Made by a program: the position numbers and the translations under genes
NCBI RefSeq assembly: GCF_007830635.1
Contig: NZ_VLLA01000007.1
Coordinates: forward strand, 124,001 to 188,000
Reading direction: 5' to 3'
Length of the DNA: 64,000 bases
Origin: Bradyrhizobium huanghuaihaiense
Lineage (GTDB): Bacteria; Pseudomonadota; Alphaproteobacteria; Rhizobiales; Xanthobacteraceae
The notes under the pieces: generated by a model
What the model saw: only the letters and a program-made list of their open reading frames with translations
The model's database searches: none
Told to the model about the DNA's origin: nothing
Part shown: positions 47,672-56,100 of the stretch, piece by piece
Numbering within the stretch: position 1 is the stretch's first letter
Layout of the letters: the number at the start of each line of letters is the position of its first letter

Positions 47672-47842
47672 ATGATCTACACCCCCCGCGCGGGCGATGC
47701 GCAGCTCCTGTCCTTTTCGCGCGAACTGGTTCGCGATGCCCTCAAGATACTGCGCGACAGCGATCACATCGCAAGGGCGCAGCGTGTCCGGGATGGACTG
47801 GTTGCGGTCGAGCCGGTTCGCGGGGAGGGCGATCCGGTCTGA
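47672..47842 (+). CDS. 56-residue small protein downstream of the receiver gene
   Basis: The ATG at 47672 has GTGAGG six bases upstream. The product begins MIYTPRAGDAQLLSFSRELV and is helical and charged. Codon use is typical of the genome. It follows the receiver gene by 52 bases and is probably in the same transcript. I recognise no family. The stop lies at the base of a palindromic repeat that may serve as a terminator. Confidence 0.6.
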   Translation: MIYTPRAGDAQLLSFSRELVRDALKILRDSDHIARAQRVRDGLVAVEPVRGEGDPV

Positions 47843-47938
47843 AGCGCAATGAGATTGATGAAGCCTCATCGCGCTTCAGGTTGTTGTTTGAGCATGATCC
47901 TATCGGAAAACCGCTTCGCACTTTTCCGGATCATGCTT
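47841..47938. repeat. Bipartite palindromic repeat (two hairpins)
   Basis: The first hairpin, 47841-47876, has arms GAAGCGCAATGAG and CTCATCGCGCTTC. The second, about 47890-47938, starts GAGCATGATC and ends GGATCATGCT, with inner arms around TCGGAAAA and TTTTCCGGA. Both parts are typical Rhizobiales intergenic palindromes. A degenerate copy in the same order lies at 56619-56741. Here it separates the receiver operon from the convergent small membrane ORFs. Confidence 0.8.
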
Positions 47939-48071
47939 AGAGCAGGCGGCTCCAGGTCAGCCACATAGCCACGGCAAGGCAAAGGGCGATCCCGAGATAA
48001 GGCAAGGCTTGCAATAAGCCTTGCGAGATGGCCTGGCGCAACGAGGAATCCGTCAAGCCACCATCATCCAT
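47937..48071 (-). CDS. 44-residue putative membrane micro-protein
   Basis: The ATG at 48071 is preceded by GGAG at a spacing of seven bases. The product has a polar N-terminus (MDDGGLTDSSLRQA) and one hydrophobic helix from about residue 25 to 41, ending with WLTWSRLL. It overlaps the upstream 31-residue ORF by 19 bases in another frame, suggesting coupled translation. The stop lies inside the edge of the palindromic repeat. No family is recognised. Confidence 0.6.
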   Translation of the reverse strand: MDDGGLTDSSLRQAISQGLLQALPYLGIALCLAVAMWLTWSRLL

Positions 48072-48148
48072 ATGATCGCTCCCAGCATCACCAGGAAACC
48101 CAGCATCGCTGTCGCGATGAAAGCCCGTTCGACCCGATCCATCGTCAT
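48053..48148 (-). CDS. 31-residue putative membrane micro-protein
   Basis: The ATG at 48148 has GAGGG seven bases upstream, a strong ribosome-binding site. The product is nearly all one transmembrane helix (AFIATAMLGFLVMLGAIIW) after a short charged start MTMDRVER. Its 3' end overlaps the 44-residue ORF. The size and shape resemble the small accessory subunits of membrane complexes. I do not recognise the family. Confidence 0.6.
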   Translation of the reverse strand: MTMDRVERAFIATAMLGFLVMLGAIIWMMVA

Positions 48149-48268
48149 CGTGTTGCCCTCATCCCGGACACGATTTTGACGTTGTTCCGCGCGGTGCGCA
48201 TTAGGCTATGTGAATCGCCGGCCGCTTTCTGAGCGATGGGCCGGCTTGGCCTCCAGGCTGGGCTGCGC

Positions 48269-49522
48269 TTACGGCGCTGCCGCAGCCGGAGGTGTTGCGC
48301 TGACGCCCGGCACCGTGGCCGGCCAGGGGCTGATCGGGTTGAGCGCCGACAAGGCGCAGGATGATTTGAGCTGCGTCCAGGCCGGCGCGAGACCCGTGAG
48401 GTCGACGTCGAATTTCGTCATGTCCGTCTTGTCGTCGGGCATCGTCGTGGTTTCGCGGACATGGAGGGAGCGGGAGGCCAGGATCGCCTTGACCATGTCG
48501 GCGTCGATGCTGCCGCGCCAGACCTCGTACCTGCCGGATCGCAGCGGTGACCCTCCGGCCTCCTTGTCCGTGACGGCGTCCGCCGTGATCAGGATCGTGC
48601 TCTTGCCGGTCGACGCCTCGTCGATTTCGGCCGCGAACCACAGCGGCACGCGCGCCTTGTTTTCGCACGACAGGCGCCACTCCATGGTCCGGAACGACGA
48701 GTCGTTCTCCTTCTTCATCACGGCGATCTTGCGGACGTATGGCCGCGCGTCCTTCTCCAGCTTCCACGCCGTCTCGGCGAGCGGTCGCGTGTCGATCCCG
48801 AAACGATAGAGCTCGGCGCGCGTCAGCACGTGCAGGTTCTCGAACTTCACGGTCCGGATGAGCGCGTCGAGCTCGCGGCTGATGCCCATCGAGGTGATGA
48901 ACGCAGTGCGATCGCGATCGGCGCTCGCCATTCGGCGCTGCCTCGCCTCGGCAACGATCTGTGGAGGCGGATCCCCACGAAAGCGCAGGACCAGCCTGGA
49001 ATTATGGACCGCCAGCGCCGCGTCGGGCGCCACCTCGCGGGAGGTCGCCCCGATGAACAGGTAACCGCAGGCCGAGTTGCACATGGCCTTGCGGGTGGTG
49101 AGCTCCGCCTCGACCTCGCCGCTTGCGTTCTTCACCTTCAGGCAGGCGGCGTCCACCTGCGTGTCCGCCGCGCATGCCGTCACGATGGTGCGGCCGACCC
49201 GGGCGATCGCCTTGCGGCTGCGCAGCAGCCGCCCGATCGCGTAGGACTGCTCCACGTTCCCGCCGGGCGAATAAAGGTAGATCGGCCGCTGCGTGTCCTT
49301 GACCGCGGCGAGGAAGCGGCGAATGCGCGGGGCCGCGTCCCCATCGATCTCGCCCTCGATGGCGATCCAGCGGTCGCAGCCCGGCCCGCACGCATCGGGC
49401 GCCCCCTTGGCCAGATAGATCGTCAGCCTGGGCGCAAATCCGGCTTTCTCCGACGGCGTTTCAGCGCGCAATGCGCCGGGAAGCGACAGGGCGGCGACGG
49501 CAAGCAGAATACGGGCGAGCAT
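48269..49522 (-). CDS. Exported ClpP/crotonase-fold protein
   Basis: This 417-residue protein has a signal peptide (ending LRAE) and a ClpP-like core. Key elements are YLYSPGGNVEQSYAIGRLL, a possible nucleophile serine in CNSACGYLFIGA, and a histidine in AVHNSRLV. This resembles the predicted periplasmic ClpP-class proteins (COG3904 type). Proteolytic activity is not proven. The C-terminal third, after ~260, is unrelated beta-rich sequence. The frame opens at a TTG, but the ATG at 49522 begins the signal peptide. Confidence 0.78.
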   Translation of the reverse strand: MLARILLAVAALSLPGALRAETPSEKAGFAPRLTIYLAKGAPDACGPGCDRWIAIEGEIDGDAAPRIRRFLAAVKDTQRPIYLYSPGGNVEQSYAIGRLLRSRKAIARVGRTIVTACAADTQVDAACLKVKNASGEVEAELTTRKAMCNSACGYLFIGATSREVAPDAALAVHNSRLVLRFRGDPPPQIVAEARQRRMASADRDRTAFITSMGISRELDALIRTVKFENLHVLTRAELYRFGIDTRPLAETAWKLEKDARPYVRKIAVMKKENDSSFRTMEWRLSCENKARVPLWFAAEIDEASTGKSTILITADAVTDKEAGGSPLRSGRYEVWRGSIDADMVKAILASRSLHVRETTTMPDDKTDMTKFDVDLTGLAPAWTQLKSSCALSALNPISPWPATVPGVSATPPAAAAP

Positions 49523-49610
49523 GAAATGATCGACTATGCGGTGCAAACCGATATCGACGCTATACGACGCTTGGCGCTTTCACAACTTGCGGTGGCGCTC
49601 GAATTCGCGT

Positions 49611-50930
49611 TTATTTTGCTGACGTCCCGGCGGGCAGATCCCTGTGAACCGCCGAACGGCTTCGGTGATCCGGCGCCAGCGACGGCGCGAGCGGAGCAGC
49701 GTCGCCTCGCGAGGCGACCTCGACCGGAGCAGAGCCGGCATCGCGCCGGGCGATGGCCCAGATCAGCAAACCGAGAAGCGCGAGTGCGGCGCCGACGGGA
49801 CCGGTGGAGGTCCAGCCCAGCCCTTCGCGGATGGCAAGGCCACCCAGGAACGGGCCGAGCGCATTGGCGGTGTTGAAGGCCGAATGGTTCAGCGCGGCCG
49901 CGAGCGCCTGCGCGTCGCCGGCGACGTCCATCAGCCGCGTCTGGAGGATGGCGCCGAGCGAGACGCTGGCGCCGATCGCGAAGATGTCTATCGCCAGCAG
50001 CCAGGGATTGCCGGCGGCGAGCGGAAACACCAGGAGTGCGACCGCAGCAAACAGCAGGATGATGCCCGCCGTTGGCATCAGCGCGCGGTCGGCAAAGCGC
50101 GGCACGAACAGATTGCCGAGCGTGGCGCCGATGCCGAATAATGCCAGGAAGAACGGAATGGTCGCGGGGCTGACCTTGGTGACCTCGATCAGCGTTGTCG
50201 CAAGATAGGTGTAGACGGCAAACATGCCGCCAAAGCCGATGGCGCCGATCGCCAGCGTGATCCAGACGCGGCCGCTTCTGAGGGCGCCGAGCTCCCGCAG
50301 TGGATCCGACCGGCCCGCCTGGTCGCGCGGCGCGAACAGCGCGCACAGCAGCACCGTGAGCAGCGCCAGCACCGACACGAGACCAAAACTCGCCCGCCAG
50401 CCGACCGACTGCCCAATCAGGTTGGCGAGGGGCACGCCGATGATCGTGGCACAGGTCAAGCCGAGCATGACCTGGCCGATCGCCTGCGAGCGGCGCTGTT
50501 GCGGAACCAGCGAAGCCGCAACCAGCGCGGCGATACCGAAATAGGCGCCATGTGGCAGCCCCGAGAGGAAGCGTGCCGCGATCATCCAGCCGAAGCCGGG
50601 TGCAAGAGCAGTGAGCGCGTTGCCGAGCGCGAACACGGCCATCAGCACGAGCAGTTGCGTGCGCCGGGCGAAGCGCGCACCCAGCACCGCGATCAGCGGT
50701 GCGCCCAACACGACGCCGAGTGCGTAGGCGCTGATCGCGTGCCCTGCGGTCGGCTCGTCGATGTGGAGATCGGCGGCGAAGAACGGCAGCAGGCTCATCG
50801 AGGCGAATTCGGTGGTCCCGATCGCAAAGCCGCCCATCGCGAGCGAGATCAGGACGATGGCGAGGCGAGGGGGATGAGCGGCCGCGGCCGAATTGGCGCG
50901 GGGCGAGGTCGCGAGAGGCGAGATCGTCAT
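49611..50930 (-). CDS. MFS transporter, DHA1/AraJ-like
   Basis: This 439-residue protein has twelve hydrophobic segments. The N-terminal motif GTTEFASMSLLPFFAADL and the loop motif LGARFARRTQLLV (motif A) fit the arabinose-efflux/AraJ group of drug:H+ antiporters. It probably exports a small molecule, but the substrate is unknown. The ATG at 50930 is chosen, and an ATG at 50981 would add 17 residues. The C-terminus is a disordered Ala/Pro/Ser tail. Confidence 0.88.
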   Translation of the reverse strand: MTISPLATSPRANSAAAAHPPRLAIVLISLAMGGFAIGTTEFASMSLLPFFAADLHIDEPTAGHAISAYALGVVLGAPLIAVLGARFARRTQLLVLMAVFALGNALTALAPGFGWMIAARFLSGLPHGAYFGIAALVAASLVPQQRRSQAIGQVMLGLTCATIIGVPLANLIGQSVGWRASFGLVSVLALLTVLLCALFAPRDQAGRSDPLRELGALRSGRVWITLAIGAIGFGGMFAVYTYLATTLIEVTKVSPATIPFFLALFGIGATLGNLFVPRFADRALMPTAGIILLFAAVALLVFPLAAGNPWLLAIDIFAIGASVSLGAILQTRLMDVAGDAQALAAALNHSAFNTANALGPFLGGLAIREGLGWTSTGPVGAALALLGLLIWAIARRDAGSAPVEVASRGDAAPLAPSLAPDHRSRSAVHRDLPAGTSAK

Positions 50931-51091
50931 GAGTCCTGCATTGCTGGCGTCAACGGGAACCAACCCAGCGAACGTCGCCATCCCTGCAAGATTTGTCCGT
51001 CGTACTTAAACCCGGATCTGTCTGCGTCAACACGTAAGGCGCAGCGCAAGGCAGGTCGCATATCAGCGTCCCGATTTGCGTGTGCCGACGA

Positions 51092-51340
51092 TTAGCCGGG
51101 GCGCTTCGACCGCGGAGCGGGTCTCTGCTGCGAAAAATACGGATTCGCGACGCAACTCGCCGAGCGCCCGACGGCAAGAAACCTGCATTGCTCGAGCGAG
51201 GTGTAGCGGCAGTCGAAATAGCCCACCTGGCCGTAGATCTGCATGCAGACCGGATAGCTGGGATCATAGGTCTGCGCGCGCGCCTGCGCACTCACGAAGA
51301 GCGTGCCGGTCGCAATGAGCGCTAGCCAGGCGCTGCGCAT
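51092..51340 (-). CDS. DUF3551 family exported protein (1)
   Basis: This 82-residue secreted protein has a signal peptide (ending ARAQ) and the DUF3551 pattern YPVCMQ...DCRYTSLEQCRFLAVGRSASCVANPYF, with four cysteines likely in disulfides. The family is frequent in Bradyrhizobium and has no assigned role. The ATG at 51340 is directly after the stop of a paralogous gene, so the two form a pair. Confidence 0.85.
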   Translation of the reverse strand: MRSAWLALIATGTLFVSAQARAQTYDPSYPVCMQIYGQVGYFDCRYTSLEQCRFLAVGRSASCVANPYFSQQRPAPRSKRPG

Positions 51341-51341
51341 C

Positions 51342-51650
51342 TCAGCGCGAGAGCAAGGTGCCGGGCGCCAGCGCGCGCGGACGATTCTGATACGCGTAGG
51401 GATCATCACTCTGTCCCCCGAAATAGGGATTGGCGATGCAGGTCAGCGCGCGGCCCGATGCGCTTGCCTGACACTGCGCGTAAGTATCGAACCTGCAATT
51501 GCTCAGCCCCGGCCATTCGTCGCCCGTGAGGCAGAACGCGTGATGCGTACCGAACGCGCGTGCAGGCGTGCTTAGGTTCAGCGCGAGCGTGAATGTGGCG
51601 ATTGCAAGCGAAAGTGTGGCGACAATGGGGAGGGCAATTCGTGCGCGCAT
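51342..51650 (-). CDS. DUF3551 family exported protein (2)
   Basis: This 102-residue secreted paralogue of the downstream protein has a signal peptide (ending ARAF) and the pattern FCLTG...NCRFDTYAQCQASASGRALTCIANPYFGG. GGAG lies nine bases before the ATG at 51650. The next paralogue starts two bases after its stop. The pair probably arose by tandem duplication. Confidence 0.85.
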   Translation of the reverse strand: MRARIALPIVATLSLAIATFTLALNLSTPARAFGTHHAFCLTGDEWPGLSNCRFDTYAQCQASASGRALTCIANPYFGGQSDDPYAYQNRPRALAPGTLLSR

Positions 51651-51780
51651 TTCTCGATTCTCCAATCACACGATTGTGCGCGCGACGATGTTACGCGCGC
51701 GTGCAGTTTATCTCGTCTCGTCGACATTGGAACTCTCGAAAACACTTGTTTCAAAGGGTTTCCAGCGCGCTCCGATAAAT

Positions 51781-51794
51781 CTTCATTAATGAAG
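51781..51794. promoter_or_regulatory. Perfect 14-base palindrome upstream of the outer-membrane protein gene
   Basis: CTTCATTAATGAAG is an exact palindrome 112 bases before the outer-membrane protein start codon, inside an AT-rich stretch likely to hold its promoter. It could be an operator, but no regulator is identified. Confidence 0.35.
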
Positions 51795-51905
51795 CGCGGG
51801 CCTTTGGTGTGAACTGTTGCGTCGAGGTTACAGCAATTCCATCGATCGCTGTTATGACCACGCCACGGCCAGGGGGCCTAACGACGAAACTGGAACGGGA
51901 TTGAA

Positions 51906-52628
51906 ATGAAGAAGAATTTGTTGCTTGCCGCTGTGAGCCTCGTCGCGCTCAGCGCAGCTGCACCGGCGCTGGCTGCCGACCTCGCCGCGCGTCCTTACAC
52001 CAAGGCGCCCGCGATGGTCGCCGCGATCTACGACTGGAGCGGCTTCTACATCGGCATCAACGGCGGCGGTGGTTCGTCGCACTCGACCTGGGATCTGGTC
52101 GGCGGTGGCCGCGAAGGTTCGCACGACGCGACCGGCGGCACGGTCGGTGGCCAGATCGGCTATCGCTGGCAGTCCGGCCAGTGGGTGTTCGGCGTGGAAG
52201 GCCAGGGCAACTGGGCCGACTTCTCGGGCGACAACGACAGCGCGCTGTTCACGACCCGCAACCGCTCGAAGATCGACTCGTTCGGTCTGATCACCGGTCA
52301 GGTCGGCTACGCCTGGAACAACGTCCTCGTCTACGTCAAGGGCGGTGCCGCTGTGGCCGGCACCAAGTACGAAGTCTTCGACAGGGCCTCCGGCGCGCGG
52401 CTGGCTTCGAACGACCAGACCCGCTGGGGTGGCACGGTCGGTGCCGGCCTCGAGTACGGCTTTGCGCCGAACTGGTCGGTTGGCGTCGAGTACAACCACA
52501 TCTTCCTGTCCGACAAGGACGTCACCTTCGCCGGCCTGGTGGGCACCGATCGCATCAAGCAGGACGTCGACATGGGCCTCGTCCGCCTGAACTACAAGTT
52601 CGGCGGCCCGATGCTCGGCCGTTACTGA
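51906..52628 (+). CDS. Outer-membrane beta-barrel protein, Omp25/Omp31 type
   Basis: This 240-residue protein has a signal peptide (ending PALAA) and the typical start YDWSGFYIGINGGGG. Alternating barrel strands follow (GGQIGYRWQSGQWVFGVEGQ, GAGLEYGFAPNWSVGVEYNH), ending in YKFGG...LGRY. It belongs to the opacity/OmpA-like family abundant in Rhizobiales. A strong terminator follows at 52658. Confidence 0.9.
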   Translation: MKKNLLLAAVSLVALSAAAPALAADLAARPYTKAPAMVAAIYDWSGFYIGINGGGGSSHSTWDLVGGGREGSHDATGGTVGGQIGYRWQSGQWVFGVEGQGNWADFSGDNDSALFTTRNRSKIDSFGLITGQVGYAWNNVLVYVKGGAAVAGTKYEVFDRASGARLASNDQTRWGGTVGAGLEYGFAPNWSVGVEYNHIFLSDKDVTFAGLVGTDRIKQDVDMGLVRLNYKFGGPMLGRY

Positions 52629-52657
52629 TACCGATCGCTCTTCGCGAGCGGTTCTCG

Positions 52658-52687
52658 AAAGCCCCGGCCGTTGGCCGGGGCTTTTTT
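52658..52687 (+). terminator. Strong intrinsic terminator after the outer-membrane protein gene
   Basis: AAAGCCCCGGCC and GGCCGGGGCTTT form a nearly perfect stem with a GTT-type loop, ending in TTTTTTG. It isolates the outer-membrane gene from the LexA-box promoter downstream. Confidence 0.9.
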
Positions 52688-52739
52688 GTTGTTTGAGTTC
52701 AGCAAGTTAACCATCGCATTTCGAGGCCGCCGAGATCGC

Positions 52740-52783
52740 TTGACTCCTGTGAACAAAATGAGAACAATGTTCTTCATACGTTC
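52740..52783 (+). promoter_or_regulatory. Promoter with two LexA-type boxes
   Basis: TTGACT (52740-52745) and AACAAT (52763-52768) form a -35/-10 pair with 17-base spacing. Two direct-repeat boxes cover it: GAACAAAATGAGAAC (52751-52765) and GTTCTTCATACGTTC (52769-52783). Both fit the alphaproteobacterial LexA consensus GTTC-N7-GTTC, in opposite orientations. The first lies across the spacer and -10, and the second just after it. LexA binding would block transcription of the 32-residue ORF. Confidence 0.72.
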
Positions 52784-52801
52784 TAGCAAGGGAGCGAGAC
52801 C

Positions 52802-52900
52802 ATGTTCAGGATTTTCGTGGAAGAGGCGGCTGCACTGGCATCCATCACGCTGTTCGTCGGGATGATCGCGATCTGGGCCCAGGTGATTCCGCAGCTCTAG
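52802..52900 (+). CDS. 32-residue membrane micro-protein, putatively SOS-controlled
   Basis: The ATG has GGGAG eight bases upstream. The product starts MFRIFVEEAAALAS, has one hydrophobic helix from about residue 9 to 28 and ends QVIPQL. It sits directly behind two LexA-type boxes and 214 bases before dnaE. Size, membrane helix and SOS-type promoter recall SidA of Caulobacter, a small SOS-induced cell-division inhibitor. Homology to SidA is not shown here. Confidence 0.68.
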   Translation: MFRIFVEEAAALASITLFVGMIAIWAQVIPQL

Positions 52901-53114
52901 ACCTGCGGTTTTTGTAAACCGGTGCTCCTCTTCAGGTGCCCTCTTAACCGGTGCCTTGGGGAAAAGCGGGACGACGCGGCGAAGCGGCCGCTCCGGCGTG
53001 GACTCTGGCGGCGCGAGACCCCACCATTGTGATGCGAGTCGGCCGCGCGAGTGCATGATGCCTTGAGGAGCCGGCGACCGCTCCATCTCATCTGCAAGAG
53101 GCCGTCACGCGACC

Positions 53115-56100
53115 ATGCCGAGCGCCGGATTTGTCCACCTTCACGTTCACTCGGCCTATTCGCTGCTCAAGGGCTCGATCAAGATCGCCAAGCTCGCCGA
53201 GCTTGCGAAGAAAGACCACCAGCCCGCGCTGGCGCTGACCGATACCGACAATCTGTTCGGGGCGCTGGAGTTCTCCGACAAGATGGCGGGCTCCGGGATC
53301 CAGCCGATCGTCGGCTGCGAGCTTGCGATCGACTTCGGCGATCAGGATCCCAACGCGCGCAATGCGATGGGACCCTTGCGCGTCGTGCTGCTGGCCGCGC
53401 AGGAGCGCGGCTATCGCAGCCTGATGCGGCTCAATTCGCGGGCATTCCTGGAATCACCCGACAGCCATGCCCCGTTCATCAAGTTCGACTGGTTCGATGG
53501 CGAGACGGAGGGGTTGATCGCGCTCACGGGCGGTCCGGACGGGCCGATCTCGCTGGCGCTTGCCGGCGGCATGGCCGAGCTCGCGGCGGCGCGCTGCGAG
53601 CGTCTGGCCAATCTGTTCGGCGACCGGCTCTACATCGAATTGCAGCGTCACAACATCGACAAGGAGCGGCGCGTCGAAAGCGGCCTGATCGACATCGCCT
53701 ATGCGAAGGGCCTGCCGCTGGTTGCGACCAACGAGCCGTATTTCGCCGCGACCGACGATTACGAGGCGCATGACGCGCTGCTCTGCATCGCCGGCGGTCG
53801 GCTGATCGCCGAGACCGATCGCGTGCAGCTCACACCCGATCACCGCTTCAAGACCCGCGCCGAGATGGCGGTGCTGTTCGCGGACATTCCGGAGGCGCTG
53901 GCCTCGACTGTCGAGATCGCCGAGCGCTGCTCGTACCGCCCGATGACGCGCAAGCCGATCCTGCCGTTCTTCACCGTCGGCGCCGCGGCGAGCTCGGATG
54001 CCGCCGCGGTCGAGGCGGCCGAGTTGAAGCGGCAGGCGGAGGAGGGGCTCGCCAACCGTCTGCGCGTGCACGGCCTGTCGCAGGGCACGACGGAGGAGGA
54101 CTACAACAAGCGCCTGGCGTTCGAGCTCGACGTCATCATGCGCATGAAGTACGCGGGCTACTTCCTGATCGTGTCCGACTTCATCAAATGGGCCAAGGCG
54201 CACGGCATTCCGGTCGGACCGGGCCGTGGCTCCGGTGCAGGGTCGCTGGTGGCGTGGGCGCTGACGATCACCGACCTCGACCCGATCAAGTTCGGCCTGC
54301 TGTTCGAGCGCTTCCTGAATCCGGAACGCGTCTCGATGCCGGACTTCGACATCGACTTCTGCCAGGACCGCCGCGGCGAGGTGATCAAGTACGTCCAGGA
54401 GCGCTACGGTCGCGACCAGGTCGCGCAGATCATCACCTTCGGTACGCTGCAGGCGCGCGGCGTGCTGCGCGACGTCGGCCGCGTGCTGCAGATGCCCTAT
54501 GGCCAGGTCGACAAGCTCACGAAGCTGGTGCCGCAGAATCCGGCGGCGCCGGTGACGCTCGCGGCTGCGATCGAGAGCGAGCCGAAGCTGCAGGCGTTCC
54601 GCGATGAAGATCCGGTGGTGGCGCGTGCCTTCGACATCGCGCAGCGCCTCGAAGGCCTGACCCGCCACGCCTCGACCCACGCGGCCGGCATCGTGATCGG
54701 CGATCGCCCCTTGAGCGAACTCGTGCCGATGTACCGCGATCCGAAATCGGACATGCCGGTGACCCAGTTCAACATGAAGTGGGTCGAGCCGGCGGGCCTC
54801 GTCAAATTCGACTTCCTCGGCCTGAAGACGCTGACCGTGCTCGACGTCGCCTGCAAGCTGCTCAAGCCGCGCGATATCCATGTCGATCTCGCCACACTGC
54901 CGATCGACGATGCCGAGAGCTACCAGATGCTGGCGCGCGGCGAGGTGGTCGGCGTGTTCCAGGTTGAAAGCCAGGGCATGCGGCGCGCGCTGGTCGACAT
55001 GCGCCCCGACCGCTTCGAGGACATCATCGCGCTGGTCGCGCTCTATCGCCCGGGCCCGATGGCGAACATCCCGACCTATTGCGCGCGCAAGCATGGCGAC
55101 GAGGAGCCGGAATATCTGCATCCGGTGCTCGAGCCGATCCTGAAGGAGACCTTCGGCGTCATCATCTACCAGGAACAGGTGATGCAGATCGCGCAGGTGA
55201 TGTCGGGCTATTCGCTTGGCGACGCCGACCTCTTGCGCCGCGCCATGGGCAAGAAGATCCGCGCCGAGATGGACAAGCAGCGCGATATCTTCGTCGCGGG
55301 CGCGGTCAAGAACGGCGTGCCGAAGGCGCAGGCCGAGACCATCTTCGAATTGCTCGCCAAGTTCGCCGACTACGGCTTCAACAAGAGCCACGCGGCGGCT
55401 TATGCGCTGGTGTCCTACCACACCGCCTATATGAAGGCGCATTATCCGGTGGAGTTCATCGCGGCGTCGATGACGCTCGATCTCAACAACACGGACAAGC
55501 TCTCCGAATTCCGCTCCGAGGCGCAGCGCCTCGGCATCAAGGTCGAGCCGCCCAACATCAACCGCTCGGGGGCGACCTTCGAGGTCGGTGACAAGGTCAT
55601 CTACTACGCGCTTGCCGCGCTCAAGGGCGTCGGCATCCAGGCGATTGAGCAGATCATCGAGGAGCGCACGAAGCGGGGGGTGTTCACCTCGCTCGCTGAC
55701 TTCGCCGCGCGCGTCAATCCGCGTGCGATCAACAAGCGCATCATCGAAAGCCTGGCTGCCGCCGGCGCCTTCGACACGCTGGAGCCGAATAGGGCGCGGG
55801 TCTTCGCCGGGGCGGACTCGATCATGGCCGCCTGCCAGCGCGCGCATCAGGCCGAGACGATCGGCCAGAACGACATGTTCGGCATGTCGGCGGACGCGCC
55901 GACCATCATGCTGCCCCAGATCGAGCCGTGGCTGCCTGCCGAGCGGCTGCGCCGCGAATACGACGCGATCGGCTTCTTCCTGTCGGGACATCCGCTCGAC
56001 GATTACGCCACCGTCCTCAAGCGGCTGCGCGTGCAGAGCTGGGCCGAGTTCTCACGCGCGGTGAAGACCGGCGCCACCGCCGGCAAGGTCGCGGCGACCG

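Noticed and set aside
53454..55991. 845-residue minus-strand frame opposite dnaE
   Set aside because: Antisense shadow of dnaE with biased His/Arg/Asp composition and no family resemblance.
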